Source: Schistocephalus solidus (Eukaryota > Platyhelminthes > Cestoda > Diphyllobothriidea > Diphyllobothriidae). From it: a DNA stretch of 64,000 nt. Below are positions 23,033 to 35,166 of the stretch, one piece after another. The position numbers and the translations under genes were made by a program. How positions within the stretch are numbered: the stretch's first letter is position 1; each line of letters starts with the position of its first letter. Location of the stretch: the NCBI GenBank assembly GCA_017591395.1, contig WEDG01000230.1, positions 62,001 through 126,000 of the forward strand, read 5' to 3'. The notes below the pieces were generated by a model. That model was given only the letters and a program-made list of their open reading frames with translations. It did not search any database and was not told the DNA's origin.

Positions 23033-23360
23033 CCTCCCCACTGGACGAATAATGCCCCACAGCGTTGGGTTGAAAACACTGAACCGGTACAAAAATCGTT
23101 CTGAGCAGTCCCTTCCCTATGATCACAGCCGAGTTAAACTGAAACGCAGCCTGAACAGCCCCGAGAATGACTATATCAACGCGAGTTTCGTGGACGGTTA
23201 CATGCGCCGGAAGGCCTACATTGCTGCACAGAGCCCTTTTAACGCAACCACAGCTGCTGATTTTTGGGTGATGATCTTCCAGTGCAACGTGTCCCAAATT
23301 GTCATGTTGACCAATCAGATCGAGGGTGGAGCCGTATGTTGCACAAAGTATTGGCCGGAG
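23033..23360 (+). CDS. Receptor PTP exon: D1 phosphatase domain, N-terminal part
   Basis: Entry is phase 2 (after CTTATAG), exit phase 0 before GTAAGC. Conserved PTP motifs appear in order: NRYKN then PYDHSRVKL (substrate-tyrosine recognition loop, usually KNRY..I.PYD.SRV.L), NDYINASFVDGY, AYIAAQSPF (usually YIA.QGP), DFWVMIFQ, IVMLTN and KYWPE. This is an unmistakable classical PTP domain. QGP is QSP, and ML.E.G is altered (QIEGGAVCC). Confidence 0.95.
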
Positions 23361-24606
23361 GTAAGCTGCTCCTGTTGTATTTGGTCTCTTTGGATGCAAA
23401 ACCTATTCCGTCTAGATCATATTGACCGTTTCGAACCCACTCAGTCAATCTTACCAAGCAGTGACAACTGTCTCGATTGCCAAAATTTTGTTAATAGCGG
23501 AGACAGTAGATTTTTGAAGATAAATTCAACTGTTCGTATACGAAAGGGCAGTTTAATTCACATTTGCTTAGTCTTTGATAGTGTTATTTGTAAAACCACT
23601 TGTAAGTAGCCGGGAACTCGGTACTCCTCAAGTTACCTTAAGATATTTATTGCTTTGGCGGCAGTTTAGTCCTCGTAAGTGACAATTTGACGTCTCCATC
23701 AGGTTGTATTTCGTACTTGGATGATGGAGGCGTCTCGAAGGTCGGTGTTGTGATGAATTCGGAGGTCTTTTTACAATCATAGGCTACAAGTCAATGCACG
23801 TTAACCATGTGTAGATAGTGTGGTCACCGGATTAGTCCCAGAGGTGGTGTGATATCCGATGTAGATGTGTCTATGATGTGTAACCACAGTGCGTTGGTAA
23901 GTAGGGCTAGCTTGTTTGATGCTGGCAGCGTTCCTCAGCGTCGCGTTCACATTTCTTTGTTGCCATTGATGTTGCGGTCTATTCAGAAACAAGTCCATGC
24001 CTTTAAATACCCTAATAATGAAAACATGCCATGTTCACAACTCCTACGCAAGTCTCTATCGTGTTCTAGTAGTTTAAGTGAGGTCTTCATGCACCTTTAT
24101 GACACTTTGTCAGAGGTTTTCTTAGGTCCTTGTTTGACGTGGTCGGAAAGTGGTGGCCCCATCGAAGCAGATTTGGCTTCAGCGTCAAAAAAACACTGGA
24201 AGGCCATCTGATAGTAGAAAGAGCCTGTCGTGGTCCTCTTCCTGCAAATTTATCTCTAGAGACTTTGTTTATGTATAACAGCTGTAGTGTTCTGTGCGAC
24301 CCACTCACTATTTTCATTTTGATGTGCGCACAGCTACAGGCCATGCTTTGGTGCGATTCCTAGTATCTCTCAACCTGGCCTATTTAAGAATATTTACTAA
24401 ACAGATTTCATGAAATTATTTTTTAAAAGATTATTCAACTCTCTCCTGTCTGTCGGCTTTAAACAAACATTGAAATTGGCCGTAATTTAGGAAACATGTC
24501 TCACAGTCGTTTAATTGGAATATTTGAGCATTCTGAAAAGCATTTATGCAGTCGGTACGAGGACTTCAATTAGAAGTTTCCTATCTTATTCGGCTTTTGT
24601 CTGAAG
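23361..24606. other. Intron sequence, no feature assigned
   Basis: No repeat or gene is recognised between the two D1 exons. Confidence 0.4.
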
Positions 24607-24994
24607 GTTGAACAGGAGCGAACTTACGACGAAGCCATAGGTGGTTCCAGCAATACAAAAGTTGAGCGTCAGTACGATTCGCTCCTTGTGCTTGCCTTGG
24701 ATTCTACTGACTACGCCAACTTTACCGTTCGTCGATTCCAAGTCAGCGACGTAACATCAGGCGCTGTGCAGCTTGTCAGCCAGTACCATTATCATGACTG
24801 GCAACCGCGCAGATTCTGCCCCTCCGGCCGTTGGCATCGGCGTGGTAGTCAAGCGGATCGCATAAGAAACCGGGCAGCAGCCGCTGCTGAGGAACTGGTT
24901 GATTTCGACTGTCTCGCCTTCATAGACTTCTATTTCCATGTTGTAACGGCCAGACGGCCTGAAGATGGACCTCTTCTAGTCCACTGTGAAGAAG
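24607..24994 (+). CDS. Receptor PTP exon: D1 with WPD-loop and active-site cysteine
   Basis: Phase 0 to phase 1. The exon carries the region of the WPD loop, which reads YHYHDWQPRRFCP (Trp codon 24799-24801) where F.F..WPDHGVP is usual, so the general-acid Asp is absent. An unusual Arg/Ala-rich stretch follows (RNRAAAAAEELVDFD). The exon ends with LLVHCEEG; the catalytic Cys codon is 24985-24987 and the intron splits the Gly codon. Ser and Ala of the normal HCSAG are both Glu. Confidence 0.93.
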
Positions 24995-27567
24995 GTATGT
25001 GATGCCAGGGTAATTAATACTTATTAACCGTCTTAAGTCGGCACAAAGTGCTGGTTTTTTAGTAGAAAAAATTAACACTACTCGGAGGGAGTTCAATTGC
25101 TGTCTCACAAATTAGTACGTATTGGCCGAGCTAGCGTGTTTGGGATAACGAGGGCAAGGAATGGCGCAATTCAGAATATGGGAGAAAGGTACTCCTGTGC
25201 CAGGGGAATTATAGTAGGTGGGCTTAATGAAACTGACATTTAGCGGTTTTCGGTAGTCAAAGTTCAAAAAACAACACTTGTGCTTTTGGCTTGTTTAAAG
25301 ACACCAATAAGGCGTAAAACACTGAGCTCGCAATTTGAAATACGGAAAAATAGGAGCTGCAAACGGGCGGTAAAAGTTAAAATCGAGGGCATAGGTTAAA
25401 TGGTTTGGGCGAACTGAACCCAGCCCGTGATAACCAATCACATTGAAGGAGAAAGTGAAAATCACATCGTGAAATCTGATTGTCTTGATTGCCGTGATCG
25501 AAAATGTAAGTGAAGTTGATAGCCTCATCCCTAAATCTAAAGTTCTAAAGCCTAACCCTAGCATTAAAACTCTATCCCCTAAGCCTAGTCGTAGCCCTAA
25601 CCTTATCAACATATTCTTCACGTCGATATGCGACCGCCTGCGAGCGCTCTAAAGTGCACTCCAGGGCACAACGGAACATACAGATTCCTTAAGCAGATCG
25701 GTGAGCCGCACATTATCATCATATTCCCTTATCGCATCCGACAAAACAAGGGTCAGTGGAGCTTTCGACTCAATTAACCAAGGCCGCGGGTTCGAAAACA
25801 AAAGGAAAAACGGGTTGGGAATCTGTCTTCAAGTTTGAGGCCGCAGCAACCCAACTGTCCGCTGGCATGCAGGGATCTTGTATCTTTGGAGGGTTACTTC
25901 TCGTATTTTTGTTCTTCAGTTTCAATCCCGCGCGGTTTTGCTGCTCTGAGTGCCGCTGGTAACACTTTTTGTCGTATGGAGTCACAATAATTGTCTTCGT
26001 TTCCTTGTCGGATGCTTTCGGATACGCAGGTGCACGGCTTTTATCCGTGTCATCCCAAATGAGAGTACTGCATCAAAGTAACTTGCACAAACGATCACTT
26101 TTTGTTCAGAAAAAAAAGAGAAAAAACACCGACCCACTAGGCGGACCCAATAGGACAAAAGTCGTTGAAATTGCAAGGATGTGAGGTCAATTGCGGCTAC
26201 AAGTTAAGTTGATGGTAATCTTTATCCTCTTGCTGAAATCTGCGTTTACCTGCGAGAAAGGCTGTAAATCTTAACCGGTTTCCGTCTGCATCTAGCTGTA
26301 GTTTGCTGGCTGGACGAGTGCAAAACATTCCTATACCCTGACTACCAATGAAAGCCAACCGTCGACGAAAAAGTCGACGAAAAAGTCGACTTGCTGGTGC
26401 TAGTTTTCCATTCACTTGTATTCATTGAAGTACCTTTCACTCTCGTCATTTGCTTGCGCATACTTTATTTTTGTATACACAATACTATAGTCATTCCGTT
26501 CAAATCTGAAAAAGACAACGGTCACGTATTGAGCACAGTCTCACTTAACGACTGGTCCTTGTTAAGGCGGTTTGCGCAAGATCGATTTCGTTCTCGTCTC
26601 CTTCTCAACACCCATCCCGTTTCACTTTCGAAACGGTCGTGTGCCTAAGGAATGACCCATCATAACTTCCCCGTATCCGCCCGCATGCCACAAGCGTGCT
26701 CATTCCTCAACTGAGATAAACGACACTTACCTTAAATGCGATATTCGCGAGAGGTGTACCAGGCTCGAGTAACAGCGTGCCCTGCATTCTTTCATTTGTG
26801 CCGGCCTAATTGTCCCGTCATTTGGCTAATTTCCAAACTACGGCTTTCAGGGCGTCTTTGTAGTACGGAAAACAGGTCAGATTTATTATAGCGATCATAA
26901 GATTGGCTTCACCTCAGCTTCGATCCCCCCTCAGTACCCCAGCCTGGTTGTCTGTATTTGTTGGCTTACGAATTTTGCCTTGTGATTAGGCTTAACACAG
27001 CGGCTCTGCCCTCTCTGGGAGCCCGTTTGTCGTGAATGGGTTCACAGTCTTGCGAAGTGTTCCTGGATTCAAGGAGACAAATCTTATGCCGTAACTTAAG
27101 GTAATATAATAAATTCGAACGTGTGGTCGTTAAACTTTTACAAACCAAGACCATACGTTGAGAGAAAGGGAGCTGGTGAGCCGCTTATAATAAGCACGAA
27201 AATTGCCACAACCACCACCTGCGGCCGAGCCACTTTTAATAGAAGTCAGGTAGTAGGAAGTATCTATTTTGTGGAGAATGGCTGCAATGGCTCCCATCAG
27301 GCCGGTTTGCGTCCGTCCACTAGAGGGAACTGTACTAAAGTTGATACACCAATCATTAGCAAATGAGTGATCCAATCTTAACACCTGTGCTTGGCTGGTG
27401 GGAGTGGCGAGGAGCTATACCCTAGGTAAAAAAACAATCCTCCAAATCACCACGTGCTACGCACACTGAACTTTCTCTTTCCCAAATAAATCCTCCCTTA
27501 TTGACGTGATCTGATTGTCGGTGGAACTTATCTTCTATATATAACAAGGTTTGTTACTTCTTTTCAG
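24995..27567. other. Intron: degenerate CCTAA tract and SINE scrap
   Basis: Positions 25527-25612 contain scattered CCTAA/CCCTAACC units resembling the core of the element at 56188. Positions 25650-25712 match the 3' third of the SINE (CCAGGGCACAACGGAAC, GATCGGTGAGC). Positions 26366-26395 contain three copies of GTCGACGAAAAA or its start. No gene is recognised. Confidence 0.45.
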
Positions 27568-27791
27568 GCGTTTCTCGGACGTCCGTTTTCCTGGCCTTTG
27601 ATATGTTGCTTCAACAGTTCCTAACGGAGCACTCCGTCAGCGTTGCCCGTCTTTGCGCTAGTATGCGTCGAGCAAGACCCAACATGATCCCGACTTCGCG
27701 CCACTATGCCCTCCTCTACGATCTGCTCTACGAGGCAGGCATTGGTGGCCAGTCTCTCATTGACCTCAATGTTCGCTCAGTGCTCAAATCC
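27568..27791 (+). CDS. Receptor PTP exon: D1 C-terminal part
   Basis: Entry is phase 1 after CTTTTCAG, exit phase 0 before GTAAGA. It completes the signature loop as HCEEGVSRTS: the CX5R spacing and the Arg are kept, while the flanking Gly residues are Ser. SVFLAFDMLLQQF is the helix after the loop. RRARPNMIPTSRHYALLYDLL corresponds to R.Q.R..MVQT..QY.F.Y.AL, but the Q-loop Gln is Pro and the second Gln is His. A linker then leads to D2. Confidence 0.93.
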
Positions 27792-29339
27792 GTAAGACTC
27801 TAAATTCTGCCCCACTTTTCTTCTCTCTGAAGCGTCGAGTGCTGTGTTGGTCGTATTCTAAGGCCTACCTCTCATTTACATTGTTCTGCTGTATTCTACA
27901 AAATGTCATTGGGGCACTCACAGTGCCGGTTAGATTATAAGTAGGAAGGGCTCACCTATTTGGTGCCGGTGGTCGGAGCTTTGAAAAGAACGTGAGCAAT
28001 TTTTTTCTTATCCATGCACACAACATAGAGAAATAAATTTAACCCCGCGCGAAAGGAGACGTTATTTCTAATGGCTGGTTTGTGCATGTATCTTGTGCGT
28101 CTGACCATCCTTTCACTTTGAAAAACTCGCCCATTTTTTCGTCGGCCTTTACAATATAGGTTAAAGTGCCCCTCAGACGGGACAATATACGTCGGCGGAT
28201 ATGGTGGGAGAGAGTAAGCATTCTTTTCTGTTGCACCAATCTACTAGTAGGTGTTCAACTACACCAATCTTGACGGACTGTGGCAAGACAGATTTTGAGC
28301 TGAACTCTTCAACTTCTAACGCGGTTGACTCTGGTCTACCTTAGCAGAAATATGTGGAGGTTCACGATGATGGCATGATTAAATTCCTGCTGGACTTGGG
28401 CGATTATCTACGCCTTGGACAGCAAGGTCGGTTGCCCAGAAATTGAGAACTGGGGTTGTTCGAAGGACGGTTGAGAGAATTTGACGTAAAAATTGGAATT
28501 GTCGGATTGTTGGTGCATTGCGTCCGAAGATGTCCGACCAAGCCGATTCGCGCATGGAAGGTGCGTTGACAGCGCGGGTATGTTGGAAGGGCCTGGGCTT
28601 TGGCGGTGTTGGTCCGGGGCGCTGGTGACTTTCGTGCTGCTCTTTTGGTCTTGGCGGCGGCGATCCTGTTGGCTTCTTAGATTGCTGTCCCTTTCTTCAC
28701 TGTCGTTTTCCAAGCAGGTCGGTTCCGGGCGAGGTCCTCTCAGGTCACCGGGTTGATCTGCAGTTGCTTCAGGGAAATCTTCAGAGTGTCCTTTTAGCGT
28801 CGTACTTGACCATTTGTCGACGAGAACCCATGGTGACATCTCCATAAAGAGTCGTTTGGGTAATCGTTCGTCGTCCATCCTCACAAGGTGGCCGCTCCAG
28901 CGCAGTTGCAGTTGTTTCAGCTGGGCATAAATGCTGAGAAGGCCTGTTCATTCCAACACTTCCGTGTCCAGTATCCTGTCTTGCCATGTCAGCTTAAGTA
29001 TTCTGTGGAGGCAGCTGAGTTGGAAGTGTTTGAGCTTCCATTCCTGCTTTGGTAGATCGTCCAAGTCTCCGCTTCATACAGCAGCGTCGGCATTATGACA
29101 GCTTTGTACATCTGGAGTTTGGTGCTGACGTGGAGACCGTGTCGATTCCAGACTACGTTCTCCAATGCGTCCAAAGGCTTGGCTGGATTTGGCGATCCGA
29201 TGGGCGATTTCATCGTCGACTTTGGATCTGTGGGAGAGATTGCTGCCCAGGTACGTGAAGGTATCCACAGATCTCTGTTGGGCGCCATTGACATTGATGT
29301 GAGCTGCGGAGTAGGTGGTATTGGGCGGCGGCTGATGCA

Positions 29340-29849
29340 TTACAATCGTTTTCTCAGTGTTGATGTAAAAAGGCCGAAATTGGCACAGGCGGCAGCGAAG
29401 AGGTCCATGCTCCTTTTCATTTCCTGTTCTGTCGTTTCATTGAGTGTGCAGTCGTCAGCGAAGAGAAGTTCGTTGATGGTGGCTGTGGAGACACGCGAGC
29501 GAAAGTGCATCTGACGTTGGTTGATGAGTCGGCCGTCCATCCGGTAGGCGATGCGGATCCGGGGGCGTTCTTCACGGTAGGCGTCCGTTCGCATGGCATT
29601 GAACATGAGAATAAAGAGGGTAAGTGCAAGAACACAGCCTTGCTTCACTCCGTTGGTCACTGCGAATGCTTCGGATACTGTCCCGTTGTCAGTGACGCGC
29701 ATCATCATCCCGTCATGAAGCTGACTCACCATGTGCGTGAACCGCTCAGGACAGCCGAATTTCTGCATGACTTTCCACAGTCCGTCGCGATTCACCGTGT
29801 CAAAGGCTTTCGTCAGATCCACGAAGGTAGTGTATATGAGAGTTCGCAT
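29340..29849 (-). pseudogene. LINE reverse transcriptase palm fragment
   Basis: The longest intact frame of the element (169 codons) spans RT blocks 3-5: FVDLTKAFDTVNRDGLW, NGVKQGCVLALTLF (usually LAPTLF) and ELLFADDCTLNETTE with the catalytic DD. Upstream and downstream parts are in other frames, so it is a fragment of a broken polyprotein. Confidence 0.9.
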
Positions 29850-30701
29850 CTCCTTTCACTTCTCTTGTAGCTGGCGGGTGGCAAAGATCATATCGGTTGT
29901 CCCGCGGTGTCTTCGGAAGCCACATTGGCTTTCCGGGAGCAGTCCTTGCTCCAGATGACCGTTCAGACGATTGAGGAGAATGCGGGCGAAGATCTTTCCG
30001 GCGATGTTCAGCAGCACGTTTCCTCGGTGGTTGTCGCAGAGTTTGCGGTTCCCTTTCTTCTTGTAGAGGTGGATAATAATTGTGTCTTTGAAATCCTGAG
30101 GGACTTGCCCTTGGTGTCACATCTCCTGGAAGAGCACTGTGAGTCGGTTCATCAGTTGGGGTCCGCCATTCTTGTAAATCTCAGCAGGGATCGCGTCCGA
30201 GCCAGGTGCTTTCCCGCTGCAGAGTTGCTAAACGGCTCTGATGGTTTCTTGGAGAGAGAGGGCGGGAGATCAAGGTCAGCGTTGATTTCAACATCAGGCA
30301 GGCGATCGATGGCGGCGTCGGAGATGGTGGAAGGCTGATTGAGAACGCTTTGGAAATGTTCTGCCCGTCGTTGATAGCTGCGTAGTTGTCATCGAACCAG
30401 TCTTGGTGCTGATGATGTGCGCGGCCGAAGAGATCCAGGGCAGTGGATTGGATGGTGTCCCTCAACTGACACCAGCGGTTCTCTACGGAGATGTCCGCGT
30501 CGGCAACTGGAAGGTTGGCTACTCGGTTAGCCAGTTCGTTGCTGAAAAGGAGATGGTGAGCATGCATTTTCAACAAAATAGTATTCAACTTATCTTGCGG
30601 TCGCTTACCTTGGGGTCTTCTGCGTGGTTGCAGACGAAGCCTCATCTTGGAGATGACGGGGCGGTGATCCGTCCATCCGTCGGCACCGGGGATCGCCTTT
30701 G

Positions 30702-31127
30702 TCACCAGCACGTCCTGTTTATCCTCGCCTTCGGACGATAACATAGTCCAAGAGGTGCCAGTATCTCGACCGGGGGCGTTCCCAGGTTGCCTTTTGCCGC
30801 ATCTGGAGGCGGAACGCTCATCAGGCGATCATCGATACTCTGTGGCAGACAGGGCAGACATCTCACGATGTCGTTCCGGATAGCAAAGGCGACACCAGCC
30901 TCACGTAACTCTGCCTTTGGCCGGCCGCTCCCGAAGAAGGTGATGCCGGCACCCACCTTCTCCAGCTGACTCTGCTCAGAGCATCGGGTCTGGCTGAGAG
31001 CAGCAATGTCCACAATGTAGCACGCCAGTTCCCGAGCGACTAGTGCCCTCCTCCGTTCTTGCCGGTTGCTGATAGGATTGTCTAAAAGAGAACGAACATT
31101 CCAGGCTGCTAGTGTGAGCGGACTCAC
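30702..31127 (-). pseudogene. LINE endonuclease N-terminal fragment
   Basis: It encodes the start of an exonuclease/endonuclease/phosphatase fold (AAWNVRSLLD, IAALSQTRCSE with the metal-binding E position replaced by Q, AGITFFGSGRP and GVAFAIRNDIV). The catalytic GDFN block is deleted. Confidence 0.85.
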
Positions 31128-31349
31128 CCCAGCAGCCTGGAGGGTATGGTGCGGGGGATGGGGACGGGGGTAATGTTGGTTGTTTGAGCTTTAAGACCGC
31201 ATATTTTGCTATCTGCCAGCCGCGGCCGGCAGCAGAAGACGTGAGACCCAGTATTTGTCTAAGGCACATTTTCTAGCCCCTTCCTACGCGAGGAGGCAAA
31301 CAGTGCTGTCCCTAAATAGGTCTGCTTGGATATATATGTATAAGAGTGT

Positions 31350-31590
31350 AAGAGCTCACTCACTTGTATCGTTGTGCCTTGGGCCTCATTCTTAAGCCCC
31401 GCTAGCCGCCGCACGGCGGCTATTGATATAGGCATAATGACATGACTGAAAAAGACAAGGGAGACTGGAAGAACCATTTCACGTTTGCTAGCCGTCATCG
31501 GCCAGCCATACCCAACCCATTTTGTTGCAGCATAGGAGGAGTGAACTCGTTACCTGCTGTTTAGAAGTCCAACGCTCCATAGAATGGGTG
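31350..31590 (-). mobile_element. tRNA-derived SINE, inverted
   Basis: It shows, inverted, GAGCTCACTCACTTG (3' end), GTGCCTTGGGCCTCATTC, CCCCGCTAGCCGCCG, GACAAGGGAGACTGGAAG, GCTAGCCGTCATCGGCCAGC, CATACCCAACCC and an eroded tRNA-like head to about 31590. It lies next to the 5' end of the antisense LINE. Confidence 0.8.
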
Positions 31591-31885
31591 TTCAGTAGCT
31601 TTCTGTTTAATAATACTTGTATAGACAGTTACACCTTCGTGAATTTGAAGGAAGGGACTATTTACGATTTACTGGCATTCAGTGAAATTGATGTCCCATC
31701 TTCCGTAGCCTGTTTTGCTCCATGCGTGCTGTATGTCGGTTAGTTCTTCACTCTACGCGTTTACCTGATTAACAACTCATTTTTTAGACTCCTGGCTGGT
31801 AGCCTGACCTCAGTGCTACCTGTGTTATCAGCATGCAACCATTGTGTGCCAGTTTTAATTCCTTTTTCCTCCTCTTTTTTTTTAG

Positions 31886-32224
31886 CTCCTTCGCCGTAAC
31901 CTTGCTTTGGGCATCACCTACCTAACAGAGCAATGGTTCCTCTTGCACAATTTCACACCACCCCTAGACCGCAGGACAGACTCATTGAGTGCTCTGGCCT
32001 CTATTAATGTGGCTAAAAACCGTTTCCCAAACATCCTCGACCTCCTCCCGCCGGATCGCTTCCGTCCAAGACTGCCGCCTAACTATCATTCACTGGACCT
32101 GCCCGCAGACTACATCAACGCAGTCTACCTGGATACTGTGGGCCTGCGCGATGACCTGATCCTAACGCAGACGCCTCTGCGAAGTACTGTTCTTGATTTC
32201 TGGCGGATGGTGTTTGAGGAACGG
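31886..32224 (+). CDS. Receptor PTP exon: linker and D2 N-terminal part
   Basis: Phase 0 at both ends; it follows a long T-rich tract ending TTTAG and precedes GTGCGT. It encodes NVAKNRFPNILDLLPPDRF (the D2 version of KNRY..I.PYD), DYINAVYLD, LILTQTPLRST (the QGP position is QTP) and VLDFWRMVFEER. These are the expected N-terminal PTP motifs in order. Confidence 0.93.
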
Positions 32225-33609
32225 GTGCGTATGCGACCTCCATAAATGCCCACATCCACTGACTATCGGAAACATACATGCTTCATGCGAATGCAGACAA
32301 CAGAACGTCTATTAAAAATGTAGCCTATCAAGCCTTACTAATTGGCACTAGTAGACCGGCAAAACTAGTTTGGTCCGACTTTAGTTGGGCGTTATAAGAA
32401 GAAAGCCGAGTCAGACCTCTGTGTCAATTAAATGCCTTTGTTTAACTGGGTATGATATGCTAGTGGTGGCATAATTTATGTAGAATCAAGGACTTTTTGG
32501 CAAAAGTATGACACAGATAGTCGTATTATGGTTATTATCAACCACAAGCAGGCCTCTTCCGTCAGATTTGGGCTTTGAGCTTCTTACCTTATTTGAAGCT
32601 GGAAAAATGGGTCTCAGGACTCATGGGCGAATATTCTAAAGCGCACGGACAAGCGCTAGTGTTCTTCAGGCATTTCGTATCCTTTGGGCCCTAGTTTTTT
32701 TTCGCTCTCTGGAACACCTGCTCGGCAATACCTGGGAATAGGAAAGACCCCGCCCTCTCTCGGGGCCTTGTATTAATTGTCAGGGCAATAAGGATTAATC
32801 TTAAGGTTACGGTAGGCTTCAAGTTAAGGGTAGGATATAGGATAATGTTAAAGTTCAGTTAAGGTTTCGGGTTAGGACACGAAAATATGTGCCCTTCCTC
32901 GAATTCTTCGCACCTTGTATTTCTGGAGGTTCCTATTTCTGTGTTGTGCATGTTTCCCGTCTACTGTTAATTTATAAGTAGTCAATTTATCTGGGTTAGA
33001 CGAAGAACAAGAACAAGAAGAACTGTTAGCCCATTGTAGGCCTTGAGAATCAATACTGACCTGTAGGCGGTGCAGTGGTGGTTTATGCGTGAAATCGATT
33101 GTGGTTACGCTGCTTTCACCACACTTCACTCTCCTCAATCCCGCGTTCCAATGACAGGACAAAGTAAAGACGATTGGCCTGCGGAAGCGCAAATCTCACA
33201 TACATGAGGGAGATTATAAAAGGCACAGTAGGCAGCAGCTCTAACAGTTTGGCCCTCTGTCGAAAGAGGGAATCAGTTGTCCCGTTGACTTGAAACCTCA
33301 AAACCCAGATTATTAACACATCATGATAATTTCAAGAGCGCCACATTTTTTAAGGTGAAGATTGCACCGAATTGTCCCGAGGACGTTGCTCTTCTTACTC
33401 TTCTCGCTCTTCACTCGTCGATTAACTAGTCACATGTGCGGCTCAGCCTGACTGGTGATGAGATGGTATGCAGTAACTTACATGGATTTTAAGTCTCCTA
33501 AGGCGTGTGTGGCGATATTAAGGAACTCCTAGAAGCTCGGCGCAGTTCAACTAACGCCTACCATGAGCCAGTGGCCTAATGCAACAGCAGAACTGTCCTT
33601 TTTTGGGAG
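32225..33609. other. Intron: degenerate TTAAGG/TTAGGG tract, otherwise featureless
   Basis: Positions 32785-32878 hold scattered TTAAGG, GGGTAGG and GGGTTAGG units, the opposite strand of the CCTAA-like tracts seen elsewhere in the window. Nothing else is recognised. Confidence 0.4.
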
Positions 33610-33935
33610 AGGGGGGACAGCGTATGGCAGTGTAGACAGTTTGACCGTCGATTCCGGACGCTTTCCCCTGTGGGCCTCACAGAAGGGTGGGTGCAGGGAC
33701 GGCGACTTGCGCCTGAATTAGTTCATTGGTAAAGAAAACTGTCGCTTCATCTACGAAGAGTTATTCCTCTTCTCTCTTGGGTTCGCTGTCAGCAAGTCAA
33801 AGAGACCTAAGGCGGGATCGGACACAGGTGCCTCGCGTGGCTTGAGTCTGCATCTAGGCCTACCACCCCACCTGTGTTGCATTTGCTATTGGTGCGCATA
33901 TCCAATAACATCCGCCGTTCTCTGATCTGGTTCCC
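33610..33935 (-). repeat. Repeat family C, inverted copy
   Basis: The inverse of 33680-33750 (AACTAATTCAGGCGCAAGTC, CCGTCCCTGCACCC) matches 53740-53785 (AACTAATTCATGCGCAAGTC, CCGTCCATGCTCCC). The block GATATGCGCACCAATAGCAA also corresponds to GGATGCGCACCCATAACAAT near 53553. It is non-coding. Confidence 0.55.
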
Positions 33936-34536
33936 GCCACCGAGGCACGATCGGGCTCGTGCGTTTACTAGAGACCGATCAGTACCTGCTCCCGAAAAGG
34001 AAGTAGTTTTCAACAAACTGCTTCTTGTCCTTTGAAGTTAAAGCTGGAACTTGCTCGCCCTCGAACTAGTTACTAGATTTTACGAAATATATGGTTTGTG
34101 AATTTAGTGCTTGCTCGTGGTTCGCAACTTCGAGCAAAGAAAACATTGGCAAGGTCAATTTCCTACTGCCTGAACTAAAGCACACATTACGCAGTCTGTG
34201 GGAATTGACAGTTTTCTGTGTTTTGGAAGTGAACCTCAAAAGCCTCACAAAAGTGTCGTTCATACAACAGGCTGAGCTCGCTAGCCAGGGACGTAGTGGA
34301 ATATCAATTGATTTTCATGGCCGGCGGTGAATCATAGTTGTTAGAACGGCCCTCAGTGCCAACTCGAAATATCTTTGGTTCAGCTTTGCGTATTGCTGAA
34401 AACTTACTACCTTTCCTTTATGTTCTGACCGGTTGAACTGGTGACTCCACCATATGTTCCCTCACAATAATAAGCTAAATTGACGTTTTTTGCGGTTTCC
34501 CCAGCCATATCCACGTGGTTATCTTTTCTACTTCAG

Positions 34537-34797
34537 GTGTCCTGCATCGTGGACGTTGAACCATCTTGCTATGGCAGCGAGGACGCTGTACGCTACTGGC
34601 CCGTCTCTCAGGCAGACCACCAGGATTCCCTCATCTCCGAAGACCTAGCAGACTTCCACGCCACCACCTTCCCTTTTGATCTGGCCGATGCGGAGGTCGT
34701 AGAGGCATTAGATGCCTTACCTGATGAGACCTCAAAGTCTCCTTCTGTAGGGGCCCTAGGTCCCTGGGTTCAATTTGGTGACTTTCAACTCTGCCAG
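34537..34797 (+). CDS. Receptor PTP exon: D2 middle part
   Basis: Phase 0 after CTACTTCAG. It contains DAVRYWP, matching the CxxYWP block of PTP domains, then an acidic stretch of about 50 residues (SEDLADFHATTFPF.. AEVVEALDALPDE) that enlarges D2 here, and ends VQFGDFQLCQ, equivalent to the G.F.V strand. The exon must end at the GTGGGT at 34798, because D2 continues in another frame at 34863. Confidence 0.85.
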
Positions 34798-34862
34798 GTG
34801 GGTGATCTGTCCCCAGTGCTGTCATCGCCAACGGGCAGTGAAAGCAAATCGAAGCGGCGTAG

Positions 34863-34982
34863 TTGCATTTCCGACGACGACTTATCATTCGCAAAGTGGA
34901 CAAGTCCTCCTTGGCTAAGCCACCGGACTCACGCACTGTGCAGGTGTTTCATTTCAAGGGCAGATGGAATGAAGAAGGACAG
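34863..34982 (+). CDS. Receptor PTP exon: D2 WPD-loop region
   Basis: Forty codons in phase 0, ending before GTTAGT. FRRRLIIRKVD matches the R.L.L strand, SRTVQVFHFKGRWNEEG matches SRTV.QF.F..WP..G with WNE in the WPD position. D2 domains commonly carry E here. It is separated from the previous exon by only 65 bp (34798-34862), with GT..AG ends but no pyrimidine tract. Confidence 0.8.
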
Positions 34983-35166
34983 GTTAGTTGTAATGAACTT
35001 TCCACCTGTACTGTACTTATCAGTTTTGCAAACGTTGGAGACTAAACTCCAGTCATTTCCCGCTTTTTCTCATTCATCCTTCAGAAGTGAATGTGTTCAG
35101 TAGCGGTATTTTTTGACGTACCCTTATAGCCCTTATTTATTGGCGTCGTATTTTTTTTTTTCCCAG

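Larger units (their letters stand above)
28430..31275 (-). mobile_element. Non-LTR retrotransposon (endonuclease/RT type), internally deleted
   Basis: Read on the minus strand from 31127. It starts with an AP-endonuclease start (LAAWNVRSLLDN, then TRCSEQSQLEKVG). The middle of the endonuclease is missing, and the frame resumes at GADGWTDHRPVISK. A second internal deletion follows, then the RT fingers and palm: TTFVDLTKAFDTVNRDGLW, VKQGCVLA, LLFADDCTL, and [12 protein letters not shown] with [13 protein letters not shown]. After that come [33 protein letters not shown] and a C-terminal zinc-finger-like block (PRCQRTFHARIGLVGHLRTQC, about 28505-28570). Stops and frameshifts make it non-functional. 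It lies inside the intron between D1 and D2, antisense to the host gene. Confidence 0.9.

Noticed and set aside
29505..30741. Long + strand open frames across 29.0-30.7 kb
   Set aside because: They are antisense shadows of the minus-strand LINE, whose RT and endonuclease motifs are explicit.
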